The position numbers and the translations under genes are program-made. Below, in pieces: positions 26,144 through 35,005 of a stretch of 64,000 nucleotides of DNA. Source of the DNA: Rhodanobacter glycinis (lineage in GTDB: Bacteria; Pseudomonadota; Gammaproteobacteria; Xanthomonadales; Rhodanobacteraceae); NCBI RefSeq assembly GCF_006438785.1, contig NZ_RCZB01000003.1, positions 310,001 through 374,000 on the forward strand, read 5' to 3'. The first letter of the stretch is position 1. Each line of letters opens with the position of its first letter. Below the pieces are notes generated by a model, which worked only from the letters and a program-made list of their open reading frames with translations, was not told the origin of the DNA and ran no database searches.

Positions 26144-27376
26144 ATGCCCAAGCCCATCCGTTTCGCCGCACGTCCCGCCCGCGGCCTGATCCTCGCCACG
26201 CTGCTGAGCTGCACGGCCATCATGTCGGCGCAGGCGCGCCAGGACGGCAAGAGCCGGACCGAGCAGGCCGAGGCGAAACAGAAGCTGGCCGACTTGCGCG
26301 GCAAGATGGAGGCGTTGGCGAAACAGCAGGCCGATACGTCCGCACGCCGCGACAGCGTCAACGCGGAGCTGGCCAGGCAGGCAAATGCACTGGCCGGTGC
26401 GGCGCGGGCAGTGCGCCAGACCGATACCGAGCTGGCGGCGAAGCAGCAGCAGCTGGACCAGCTGCAACAGCAGCGCAACACCCTGAGGCAGACTCTGGAC
26501 AACCAGCGTGCGGCGATTGCCGACCTGCTGCGCGCCACCTATGCGCTCGGCCAGGGTTCGGATCTGCGCCTGCTGCTGGGTGACGAGGATGTGGCGCGGA
26601 TCGCTCGCTCACTGGTGTATTCGAAATACTTCCAGCGCGATCGGGTGCAACGGGTGCAGCAGCTGATGGCCGACCTGGCGAAGCTGCAGGAGCTGGAGAA
26701 CGCGATCACGACCGAGCAGCAGGCGCTGCAGGCAACCCGGACGCAACGCGAGCAGCAGGCCCGGACGCTTGCCCAGCAGCGCACCGCACAACAGAGGCTG
26801 GCGGCCGAAGCCGACGCGCAGTACAAGGATCAGGCACAACGGCTGGCGGCGCTGAAGCAGAACGCCCAATCGCTCAACAACCTGGTCGACAAGCTGCAGA
26901 AAGTGATCGACGAAGCAGCACGTGAAGCCGCAGCCCGCGCCGCAGCGAACCATGCGGCAGCCACCAGGCAGCATCCCGGCCACAAACCGCCACCGGTCGA
27001 GGTCGGCAGTGCCAACGCCAATATCCGCGGCAACCTGCCATGGCCCGCCAGCGGCGTGGTCAACAGCTATGGCAGCGGCGTGCTGATCAAGGCCGGCGGC
27101 GGCAGCGAGATCCATGCAGTGGCGCGCGGCCGGGTGATCTACGCCGGGTTCCTGCGCGGCTACGGCATGCTGATCATCGTCAACCACGGCAGCGGCTGGA
27201 TGAGCATGTACGGCAACAACGAGACCCTGTTGCATGGTGTCGGCGACCAGGTCGACGCGGGCGAGACGATCGGCACCGCCAGCGCACCCACCGGAGTCAA
27301 CACCGGCGTGTATTTCGAACTGCGCAAGGGCGGCCAGCCGGTCGATCCACGCAACTGGCTGAGTCAGCGCCGTTGA
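26144..27376 (+). CDS. envC: Murein hydrolase activator EnvC
   Basis: A 410-residue periplasmic protein. An N-terminal export signal (LILATLLSCTAIMSAQA) is followed by a long coiled coil from about 40 to 270, rich in Gln/Glu/Leu heptads, and a C-terminal LytM (peptidase M23) domain from about 295. The M23 zinc ligands are lost: the usual HxH is GVYFEL and the earlier histidine site reads YGNNE. This is the hallmark of EnvC, which activates amidases AmiA/AmiB and does not cut peptidoglycan itself. In E. coli FtsEX recruits EnvC at the septum, and ftsEX is present here at 33.1-34.8 kb. The gene precedes ctpA, a common arrangement. Confidence 0.92.
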   Translation: MPKPIRFAARPARGLILATLLSCTAIMSAQARQDGKSRTEQAEAKQKLADLRGKMEALAKQQADTSARRDSVNAELARQANALAGAARAVRQTDTELAAKQQQLDQLQQQRNTLRQTLDNQRAAIADLLRATYALGQGSDLRLLLGDEDVARIARSLVYSKYFQRDRVQRVQQLMADLAKLQELENAITTEQQALQATRTQREQQARTLAQQRTAQQRLAAEADAQYKDQAQRLAALKQNAQSLNNLVDKLQKVIDEAAREAAARAAANHAAATRQHPGHKPPPVEVGSANANIRGNLPWPASGVVNSYGSGVLIKAGGGSEIHAVARGRVIYAGFLRGYGMLIIVNHGSGWMSMYGNNETLLHGVGDQVDAGETIGTASAPTGVNTGVYFELRKGGQPVDPRNWLSQRR

Positions 27377-27503
27377 CGTGATCGCCCCGCCATCGCAGGC
27401 TGGATGCGAGCGAGGAATTACGCCGGCATTCCGTTGTCCCATCTGAAGGTTCATCATTCTGTCGCGTTATCGCGCGACGTTGTCGCTGTACGGAGTTACC
27501 CGC

Positions 27504-28910
27504 ATGCGCCTTTCCACCCGTGGCCCGTCCATCGGCCTGACCTCCCTGCTGCTGGCCGTGCCACTGCTGCTGGCGATGCCACGCGCCGACGCGCAGCGCG
27601 CGCCTGCCCCAGCGTCCAGTGCGGCCGCACCGCCGGTCGATTTGCCGGCCACCGACAGCCGTGCCGACGCGCCAGCCAGCGCAGGCTCCGCTGGCGACCA
27701 GGTGAGCCTGGACGACATCCGCAATTTCAGCCGTGTCTACGAAGTGGTGCGTCAGGCCTATGTAGAGAAGGTCGACAACAAGACCCTGATGAAGGCGGCG
27801 ATCACCGGCATGCTCAGCGGCCTGGATCCGCACAGCGAATATCTCGACAAGGACGGCCTGGCCCAGCTCAACGAAGACACCACCGGCGAATACAGCGGCC
27901 TCGGCATCGAGGTGCTGCAGGTCGACGGCGGCCTGCGCATCGTCTCGCCGATCGACGATACCCCGGCCGCACGTGCCGGCATCAAGCCCGGCGACAACAT
28001 CGTCAAGATCAACGGCACGCTGATCGATCCGCAGAATGTCAGCGACATGTTCAAGCAGCTGCGCGGCAAGCCCGGCAGCAAGATCGCGCTGACCATCGCG
28101 CACCTGAACAGCGACAAGCTGATCGACCTGCAGCTGGTGCGCGAGAACATCTCGATCAGCAGCGTCAAGGTGCGTGAGCTGGAGCCTGGCTACGCCTATC
28201 TGCGGATCAGTCAGTTCCAGGACGACACCGCTGGCGACCTGGATCGCAAGCTCGGCGAGCTCATCAAGAAGAGCGGTCCGCAGAAAGGCGCGGTGCTGGA
28301 TCTGCGCAACAACCCGGGCGGCCTGCTCACGGCTGCCGTGGGTGTCAGCGACAACTTCCTCGACTCCGGCATCATCGTCACCACCCGCGGCCGGCTACAG
28401 GACGCCAACATGAGCTTCAACGCGCATCCCGGTGACCAGCTCGACGGTGCGCCGATGATCGTGCTGACCAACAATGGCACCGCCTCGGCTGCCGAGATCG
28501 TCTCCGGCGCACTCAAGGACAACCACCGCGCGCTGATCATGGGCCAGCGCACGTTCGGCAAGGGCGTGGTGCAGACCGTGCTGCCGCTGGACGCCGACCA
28601 CGCGGTGAAGATCACCACCGCCCGCTACTACACGCCCAGTGGCACCTCGATCCAGGCCGAGGGGATCAAGCCCGATATCGCGCTGGCCGACCTCACCGTG
28701 AACAAGGCCGACAGCGCGCCTGCGCTGATCAGCTCGGAGGCCGACCTGCCGAACCATCTGGCCAACGAGCACGCCAAGACCGGCACCGATATCAACGACG
28801 ATGGCAGTGTCGCCGACGGCAAGCTGGCCACCAGTGACTACGCACTGTCGCAGGCACTGAACGTACTCAAGGGCATGGCGCTGCGCCAGCCCGCCAGCGT
28901 CAGACGCTGA
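27504..28910 (+). CDS. Carboxyl-terminal protease CtpA, S41A family
   Basis: A 468-residue periplasmic serine protease. The signal peptide includes SLLLAVPLLLAMPRADA. A linker rich in Ala/Pro follows. The PDZ domain (about 125-210) includes YSGLGIEVLQVDGGLRIVS and GIKPGDNIVKING. The S41 catalytic domain has LRNNPGGLLTAAV, the nucleophile serine in NNGTASAAEIVSGALKD and the general-base lysine in GQRTFGKGVVQT. It cleaves C-terminal tails of periplasmic proteins and, in relatives, degrades peptidoglycan hydrolases. Its place directly after envC suggests coordinated control of cell-wall cutting. The ATG at 27504 begins the signal peptide. A shorter upstream extension in frame is less likely. Confidence 0.93.
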   Translation: MRLSTRGPSIGLTSLLLAVPLLLAMPRADAQRAPAPASSAAAPPVDLPATDSRADAPASAGSAGDQVSLDDIRNFSRVYEVVRQAYVEKVDNKTLMKAAITGMLSGLDPHSEYLDKDGLAQLNEDTTGEYSGLGIEVLQVDGGLRIVSPIDDTPAARAGIKPGDNIVKINGTLIDPQNVSDMFKQLRGKPGSKIALTIAHLNSDKLIDLQLVRENISISSVKVRELEPGYAYLRISQFQDDTAGDLDRKLGELIKKSGPQKGAVLDLRNNPGGLLTAAVGVSDNFLDSGIIVTTRGRLQDANMSFNAHPGDQLDGAPMIVLTNNGTASAAEIVSGALKDNHRALIMGQRTFGKGVVQTVLPLDADHAVKITTARYYTPSGTSIQAEGIKPDIALADLTVNKADSAPALISSEADLPNHLANEHAKTGTDINDDGSVADGKLATSDYALSQALNVLKGMALRQPASVRR

Positions 28911-28955
28911 GCCGTTGCATCGCGCCGCCTGCCCACGCGCCGTGCCGTACTGCCC

Positions 28956-30257
28956 ATGAGCGATGAGGTCGCCGATGCCGCCGGTTCGCCGCGGGTCGTG
29001 ATTCTCGGCGGCGGCTTTGGCGGCATGGCTGTAGCGCGGCGACTGGCCGGCGCGTCGGTGCGGGTCACCCTGGTGGACCGGCGCAACCATCATCTGTTCC
29101 AGCCGCTGCTGTATCAGGTCGCCACCGCGAGCCTGGCGGCGCCGTCGATCGCCGCGCCGCTGCGGCAGATCCTGCGTGGCCAGCGCAACCTCAGCGTACT
29201 GCTGGACGAAGTGACCGGCATCGATCTGGCGGCGCGTCAGGTGCAATGCGCCCATGGTTTACTGGATTACGATGTCCTGGTGGTTGCCACCGGCGCCACC
29301 CACGCTTATTTCGGGCACGACGAATGGGAGCGCTTCGCGCCGGGCCTGAAAACGCTGGACGATGCGTTTCTGATCCGTCGCCGCGTGTTGCTGGCGTTCG
29401 AGCATGCCGAGCGCGAAACCGACCCGGCACGTCGTCAGGCATGGCTCAATTTCGTAGTGGTCGGCGGCGGCTCCACCGGCGTCGAGCTTGCCGGCACGCT
29501 GATCGAACTGGCCCGGCACACCTTGTCGCGCGACTTCCGCCACAGCGATCCGCGACGCGCCTCGGTGCGCCTGATTGAAGCGGGGCCGCGGTTGCTGCCC
29601 GCGTTCGATCCAGCCCTTTCGGACAAGGCGCGCCAGCAACTCGAACACCTTGGCGTGGAGGTGCACACCGGTGTCGCCGTTACCGGCATCGACGCGAACG
29701 GCGTGAAGCTGGGCGAGCGCCGGCTGTCTGCGCGCACCGTGCTGTGGGCTGCCGGCGTGGCGGCCTCGCCGGTGGGGCGCCTGCTCGGCACAGCGCTCGA
29801 TCGTGCCGGCCGCGTGCAGGTGCTGCCCGATTTGAGTCTGCCCGGGCATCCCGAGGTCTTCGTCATCGGCGACCTCGCCGGCCTCGAGCAGCTCAATGGC
29901 AAACCCGTGCCCGGCGTGGCGCCGGCCGCCAAGCAGATGGGTCAGCATGTCGGCACCATGATCCGCGCGCGCCTGCAGGGCAGCGATGAACGGCGGCCGT
30001 TCTCCTATCGCGACGACGGCTCGCTCGCCACCATCGGCCGGATGGCTGCGGTGGCGCAATTCGGCAAGCTGAAACTGTCCGGTTTCCCGGCTTGGTCGGT
30101 ATGGTTACTGGCGCACATCTACTTTCTGATCGGCTTCCGCAACCGGCTGGTGGTGATGCTGGACTGGGCCTGGGCGTACTGCACCCACCAGCGGCACGCG
30201 CGCATCGTCAGCGGCGATGACATACCGGATGACAATAATACGCCGGGGCAAGAGTGA
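28956..30257 (+). CDS. ndh: Type II NADH dehydrogenase (NDH-2)
   Basis: A 433-residue flavoprotein of the non-proton-pumping NADH:quinone oxidoreductase family. The FAD motif is VVILGGGFGGMAVARRL, followed by NHHLFQPLLYQVATASL. The NADH motif is FVVVGGGSTGVELAGTL. VFVIGDLAG precedes the quinone-site segment VAPAAKQMGQHVG (AxxAxQ type). The C-terminus has the amphipathic membrane-anchoring region WSVWLLAHIYFLIGFRNRL. It passes electrons from NADH to ubiquinone on the cytoplasmic face of the membrane. It follows ctpA by 45 bases but is functionally unrelated. A GC hairpin ends the unit. Confidence 0.9.
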   Translation: MSDEVADAAGSPRVVILGGGFGGMAVARRLAGASVRVTLVDRRNHHLFQPLLYQVATASLAAPSIAAPLRQILRGQRNLSVLLDEVTGIDLAARQVQCAHGLLDYDVLVVATGATHAYFGHDEWERFAPGLKTLDDAFLIRRRVLLAFEHAERETDPARRQAWLNFVVVGGGSTGVELAGTLIELARHTLSRDFRHSDPRRASVRLIEAGPRLLPAFDPALSDKARQQLEHLGVEVHTGVAVTGIDANGVKLGERRLSARTVLWAAGVAASPVGRLLGTALDRAGRVQVLPDLSLPGHPEVFVIGDLAGLEQLNGKPVPGVAPAAKQMGQHVGTMIRARLQGSDERRPFSYRDDGSLATIGRMAAVAQFGKLKLSGFPAWSVWLLAHIYFLIGFRNRLVVMLDWAWAYCTHQRHARIVSGDDIPDDNNTPGQE

Positions 30258-30278
30258 GCCTGCCTGCCTGAGACGCAA

Positions 30279-30298
30279 ACGGCCCCTCGCGGGGCCGT
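30279..30298. terminator. Bidirectional GC hairpin between ndh and rpoH
   Basis: ACGGCCCC (30279-30286) and GGGGCCGT (30291-30298) form a perfect eight-base stem with a TCGC loop between the convergent ndh and rpoH genes. No T-run follows on the plus strand. On the minus strand a short GTTTGCG follows, so termination strength is uncertain. Confidence 0.55.
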
Positions 30299-30357
30299 CG
30301 ATGCTCGTTCCGAAAAGTCCCCACCAAAGATGTGCGGGCTCTTGTGCCGGGCTCACG

Positions 30358-31221
<864 letters not shown>

Positions 31222-31250
31222 GGGTGGAACCTCCTGAATGACGTCAAAGT

Positions 31251-31277
31251 TTAGCACTCGAATAGTTGGAGTGCTAA
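31251..31277. promoter_or_regulatory. CIRCE operator (HrcA site) upstream of rpoH
   Basis: TTAGCACTC (31251-31259), nine bases, GAGTGCTAA (31269-31277). This is an exact match to the CIRCE consensus TTAGCACTC-N9-GAGTGCTAA bound by the heat-shock repressor HrcA. It sits between the rpoH ribosome-binding site and the proposed promoter, where a bound repressor would block transcription. Confidence 0.92.
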
Positions 31278-31327
31278 AGCCTCGATTGGTTCAGCCCGGA
31301 TGGGTTCCGAGCTTTAATGAACCGTAT

Positions 31328-31354
31328 AGTATAGATATTTATTGCCCTTGTCCA
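31328..31354 (-). promoter_or_regulatory. Candidate rpoH promoter
   Basis: On the minus strand a TATACT hexamer (31328-31333, five of six to the -10 consensus) lies in an A/T-rich stretch about 107 bases upstream of the rpoH start. TGGACA (31349-31354) is a good -35 match, but the spacing of 15 is short, so the exact pair is uncertain. The CIRCE operator lies downstream of it. Confidence 0.4.
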
Positions 31355-31394
31355 GCGCTGCAAGAGCATCGACATGAGGGTCACCCCTCGGCAT

Positions 31395-32129
31395 TCAAGC
31401 GGACGTGAAACCGGCCTGCAGCATGGCGCGCGGCGGCAACGACCAGTCGATCGGCGCCCGGCCCCGGGCTTCCAGATAGCGGTTGGCCGCGGAGAAATGC
31501 CCGCAGCCGATAAAACCGCGGTGGGCCGATAGTGGCGACGGGTGCACCGAGGTCAGCACGCAATGGCGGCTGGCATCGATCAGCTGGCCTTTACGCTGGG
31601 CGTACGAACCCCACAGGAGGAATACCAGGCCTTCGCGCTCGCGATTGAGCGCGTCGATCGCCGCATCGGTGAAGCCTTCCCAACCTTTGCCCTGATGCGA
31701 ACCGGCGCGCCCCTCTTCCACCGTCAGCACGCTGTTGAGCAGCAGCACGCCGCGATCGGCCCACGGCGTGAGGCAGCCATGGTCGGGGCGCGGGATGCCG
31801 AGATCGCGCTGGACTTCCTTGAAGATGTTTTCCAGCGACGGCGGCACGCGCACACCGGGGCGTACTGAGAAACACAGGCCATGCGCCTGACCGGGCCCGT
31901 GGTATGGATCCTGGCCGAGAATCACCACGCGCACGGCATCGAACGGGGTGTGATCGAACGCGGCGAAAATTTCCGGACCGGGCGGATAGATGTGCTTGCC
32001 GGCTTGTTTCTCCGCACGCAGGAACGTCGACAACGCCTGCATCTCGGGGCGTTGCAGGTAACCGCCGATGCGCGCCTTCCACGACGACTCCAGCCGGATC
32101 CTTTCCAGCATGATCCGCTCGTCGCTCAT
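31395..32129 (-). CDS. ung: Uracil-DNA glycosylase, family 1
   Basis: A 244-residue family 1 uracil-DNA glycosylase. The water-activating loop is [19 protein letters not shown] and the DNA-intercalation loop is [23 protein letters not shown] and [12 protein letters not shown] are also standard. It removes uracil from DNA after cytosine deamination or dUTP incorporation, starting base-excision repair. The gene is expressed from the minus strand, and its start overlaps the stop of the response regulator gene by four bases, so the two appear coupled though their functions are unrelated. Confidence 0.96.
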   Translation of the reverse strand: MSDERIMLERIRLESSWKARIGGYLQRPEMQALSTFLRAEKQAGKHIYPPGPEIFAAFDHTPFDAVRVVILGQDPYHGPGQAHGLCFSVRPGVRVPPSLENIFKEVQRDLGIPRPDHGCLTPWADRGVLLLNSVLTVEEGRAGSHQGKGWEGFTDAAIDALNREREGLVFLLWGSYAQRKGQLIDASRHCVLTSVHPSPLSAHRGFIGCGHFSAANRYLEARGRAPIDWSLPPRAMLQAGFTSA

Positions 32130-32968
32130 GCCTCGCTCGCGCGCTCGCGCAGATGACGCGCCACGCGCAACTGGAACAGCAGCTTGGTCACCAGCAGCTT
32201 TTCCTCGACTGGCTTTTCGACCAGGTCGTTGGCGCCAGCCTTGATCAATGCGGCCTGATTGGCCGGGTTCTCGTCACCCGTCATTACCAGCACCGGCAAG
32301 CGGCCCTTGCCATAACCGAACTCACCACGAATGTGCTTGAGCAGGTCGCCGCCGGTCAGCTCGCCCTTCAGGCTGACGTCGGTCAGCACCACGTCGGCGC
32401 CGACCCAGCCCAGCGCACGATCCGTCTCCAGCAGCGCCAGTGCATCCTCCACACTGACCACATGGCGCACCGTGAGACCGATCTTCTCCAGCATGCGCCG
32501 GGTCGCCAGGGCCACCACGCGACTGTCCTCGACGTAAAGCACGGTGCCCTCCGCGGTCGCCGGCGCACTCACGTAGCCACGAATGAACTCGGCCAGCGCC
32601 TGGAAACCCAGTGCCTTGTCGAAATAGTCGGTGACGTGCTCACCCAGCGAACGCCGGTGCAGGCGATCTTCGACATCGCCGGATACCACCACGATCGGCA
32701 CATAGATCTGTGGCGCCGACTCGCGCACGAAGCGCGCCAGTTCCAGCCCGTCCATGTCGGGCAGACGCAGCGCGATGGTGATGAAATCGAACACGCCCAC
32801 GCCGAGCACCTGCTGCGCATCGGCGCCACTGCCACAGCCGACCACTTCAACACCGGGCAACTCGGCCTGCAGCACACGGGTGATCAACTGCCGTACCACG
32901 CGCGAACCGTCGACCACCAGCACCCGCGGCGCCTCGGTCAGCAGACGGCTGCTGATATTTGTACTCAT
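32126..32968 (-). CDS. Tandem-receiver response regulator
   Basis: A 280-residue protein made of two CheY-like receiver domains and no output domain. Receiver 1 (about 14-130) keeps the acidic pocket (VLVVDGSR) and the lysine (DYFDK), but the phospho-acceptor aspartate is replaced by Ala66 in [12 protein letters not shown]. It should therefore not be phosphorylated at the usual site. Receiver 2 (about 142-265) has YVEDSR, the acceptor Asp197 in VLTDVSL and Lys252 in VEKPVEEK, so it looks functional. Such proteins act as phosphate sinks or as protein-protein switches for a histidine kinase or cyclase. No kinase gene is adjacent. Its stop overlaps the ung start. Confidence 0.88.
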   Translation of the reverse strand: MSTNISSRLLTEAPRVLVVDGSRVVRQLITRVLQAELPGVEVVGCGSGADAQQVLGVGVFDFITIALRLPDMDGLELARFVRESAPQIYVPIVVVSGDVEDRLHRRSLGEHVTDYFDKALGFQALAEFIRGYVSAPATAEGTVLYVEDSRVVALATRRMLEKIGLTVRHVVSVEDALALLETDRALGWVGADVVLTDVSLKGELTGGDLLKHIRGEFGYGKGRLPVLVMTGDENPANQAALIKAGANDLVEKPVEEKLLVTKLLFQLRVARHLRERASEA

Positions 32969-33107
32969 TCCTTAGCTCACCCACCCGACCCGGGGCGATC
33001 CCTGCCCATGAACCCGCGGACGCACCCCCTGCATCCGCTTCAGTTGGAGATAGTGCACCGACTGCGACATCGACGGCTGCGATTCACGTCACTCCATCGA
33101 AAAACCA

Positions 33108-34091
33108 CTACACCGCCCTGCGCAATTGCCATGCGCTGACCAACCGCGCACCCAGCCAGCCCAGTGCGGCAGCCGCCAACGGAACCGCCAGCAACAGCCA
33201 CAGCGGCAAGCCGCCAATCTGCAGTTTGCCATCATAGGCATGGCTCAGCTGCGCCACCGGCGCGGCGAGTGCGAACTCGACCAACACCGCCAGCACCGCA
33301 GCAAGGATGCCGCTGAACAAGCCATACCAGATGCCTGCATACAGATACGGCCGCCGCACGAACGCGCCGCTGGCGCCGACCAGCAGGAGCACACCGATTT
33401 CCTCGCTGCGGCTGGCAATATCCACCCGCACCGTGTTGCCGACCACCAGCAATGCCGCCAGCGCCAGCAGCGAAGCCAGCACCAGCACGGCGCGGTTGCC
33501 GACACCGAGCAGCGCATCCAGTCGCTGCCGCCAGCTGCCGGCGTCCTGCACCAGGTCGACGCCATGCAGCGCGCGCGCATCGGTCACCAGTTGCTCTAGA
33601 GCGGCCGCACTTGCCTGCGCGCGCGGCTGCAGCTGCAGCTGCAGCACGTAAGGCAGCGGGTTATCGTCCAGCGTCTGCAGGGCACCGGTGAATCCTTGCA
33701 TCTTCGCCAGTTCATCCATGCCCTGCTGCGGAGTCTTCACGGTCACCGCGGCGACTTCGGGACGATCACCGAGCTGCTGGGCGAGCATCCGCGCCTGCTG
33801 CGCCGTCTGGCCAGGCTGCAGGAACACACTGATCGTCTCATTCTGGCCCAACGCATCGCCAAGCTTCTGCACATTGCCCAGCAGCAGGTAGAACGCCAGC
33901 GGCAAGGCCAGCGCCAGACCCATTACCGCGATGGTGAGCAGACTACCGAGCGGACGCGAGGCAAGCCGACGCAAGCTCGCCGCGGCGCTCCAGCCGTGAT
34001 GTTCCTGCCAGCTGCCGAAACGGCGGCCGTGCGTGTGCTCGTTGCGCGGCGGCGCATTCGGGGTGGCCGCGTGGGTGGTTTCCGGCGACAT
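33108..34091 (-). CDS. ftsX: Cell division protein FtsX
   Basis: A 327-residue inner-membrane subunit of the FtsEX complex. A basic cytoplasmic N-terminus precedes TM1 (LLTIAVMGLALALPLAFYLLL). A periplasmic domain of about 120 residues follows (QNETISVFLQPGQ and PLPYVLQLQLQP), then three more helices: VLVLASLLALAALLVVGN, IWYGLFSGILAAVLAVLV and LWLLLAVPLAAAALGWLGA. The RSEEIGVLLLVGASGAFVRRP coupling region is typical. FtsX passes ATP-driven conformational change to EnvC in the periplasm, and envC is at 26.1 kb. It starts two bases after the ftsE stop, with AGGAGG inside the ftsE end. Confidence 0.93.
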   Translation of the reverse strand: MSPETTHAATPNAPPRNEHTHGRRFGSWQEHHGWSAAASLRRLASRPLGSLLTIAVMGLALALPLAFYLLLGNVQKLGDALGQNETISVFLQPGQTAQQARMLAQQLGDRPEVAAVTVKTPQQGMDELAKMQGFTGALQTLDDNPLPYVLQLQLQPRAQASAAALEQLVTDARALHGVDLVQDAGSWRQRLDALLGVGNRAVLVLASLLALAALLVVGNTVRVDIASRSEEIGVLLLVGASGAFVRRPYLYAGIWYGLFSGILAAVLAVLVEFALAAPVAQLSHAYDGKLQIGGLPLWLLLAVPLAAAALGWLGARLVSAWQLRRAV

Positions 34092-34093
34092 GT

Positions 34094-34771
34094 TCACAGC
34101 ACCTCCTGCGCGCTCAGGTCGGCCACCAGCCGCCCGTGGTCGAGCACGATCACGCGTTTCTTCATGCGCTTGATCAACGGCAGGTCGTGACTGGCGACCA
34201 GCACGGTGGTGCCGACCTGCTGGAACTCGGCGAACAGGCCCATGATCTCCATCGCCAGTTGCGGATCGAGATTGCCGGTGGGTTCGTCGGCGATCAGCAG
34301 GGTCGGTCGCGCCACGATCGCCCGGGCAATGCCGACACGCTGCTGTTCGCCGGCGGACAAGGTGGCCGGCAATTGCCTCTCGTAGGCGAGCAGACCGACT
34401 TTCTCCAGCGCCGCACGCACCCGACGCGCGCGCTCGGGCTTGGCGATGCCGCCAATCACCAACGGAAGTTCGACGTTCGCGAATACCGTGCGCTCCATCA
34501 GCAGCCGGTGATCCTGGAACACCATGCCGATCTGTCGGCGCCACTTGGGGATGCCGCTGCGGCGGATCTTCGCGAGACTCTTGCCATCCATGCTGATCAG
34601 GCCATGCGAGGGCCGCTCGATCAGTCCCAGCAGCTTGAGCAACGTGCTCTTGCCGGCACCGGAATGACCGGTGATGAAGGCCATCTCGCCAGTCGGCACT
34701 TCGAACGAAAGCTGCGAGAGCGCCTCATGGCCGCCCTCGTAGCGCTTGCTGACTTGATCAAACTGGATCAC
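34094..34771 (-). CDS. ftsE: Cell division ATP-binding protein FtsE
   Basis: A 225-residue ABC ATPase. Walker A is ITGHSGAGKSTLLKLL, the Q-loop is MVFQDHRLL, the signature is LSAGEQQRVGIARAI, Walker B is LLIADEPTGNLDP and the switch histidine is in VASHDLPLIK. FtsE binds ATP on the cytoplasmic side and partners with FtsX to control amidase activators at the division septum. It is the first gene of the ftsEX operon, with a spacer of more than 200 bases upstream toward rhlB. Confidence 0.96.
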   Translation of the reverse strand: MIQFDQVSKRYEGGHEALSQLSFEVPTGEMAFITGHSGAGKSTLLKLLGLIERPSHGLISMDGKSLAKIRRSGIPKWRRQIGMVFQDHRLLMERTVFANVELPLVIGGIAKPERARRVRAALEKVGLLAYERQLPATLSAGEQQRVGIARAIVARPTLLIADEPTGNLDPQLAMEIMGLFAEFQQVGTTVLVASHDLPLIKRMKKRVIVLDHGRLVADLSAQEVL

Positions 34772-34904
34772 CGAGTATCCCCGAGCCTGCGTGCAGTCGT
34801 ATCAACGGCAAGGATAAGGGAAGCCGGCATCAAGATGCGGACTTCGTGCGTCGCTCGATCGCGCCGATTCAGAACGTGGTGGGCGGGTCATGGATGATCC
34901 GCCG

Positions 34905-34932
34905 CGAATCAAGCACCCAAGTGCTTGATTCG
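34905..34932. terminator. 12-bp perfect hairpin downstream of rhlB
   Basis: CGAATCAAGCAC (34905-34916) and GTGCTTGATTCG (34921-34932) form a perfect 12-base stem with a CCAA loop. It is the second of two adjacent strong hairpins following the minus-strand rhlB gene, in the spacer before ftsE. No T-run is seen. Confidence 0.6.
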
Positions 34933-34937
34933 GCGTA

Positions 34938-34966
34938 GCCGAGTCCGGACATGTGCCGGACTCGGC
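34938..34966. terminator. 11-bp GC hairpin downstream of rhlB
   Basis: GCCGAGTCCGG (34938-34948) and CCGGACTCGGC (34956-34966) form a perfect 11-base stem with a seven-base loop, about 40 bases after the rhlB stop. It is probably the 3'-end structure of the rhlB mRNA. It sits only six bases from the neighbouring 12-bp hairpin. Confidence 0.6.
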
Positions 34967-35005
34967 GCGATGAGAAAGTGCAGGACGCGCTTTCCCCACC
35001 GGCGG

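Noticed and set aside
34802-34999. A 65-codon minus-strand frame covering the double hairpin after rhlB
   Set aside because: It consists mainly of the two palindromes and has no ribosome site or recognisable protein character.
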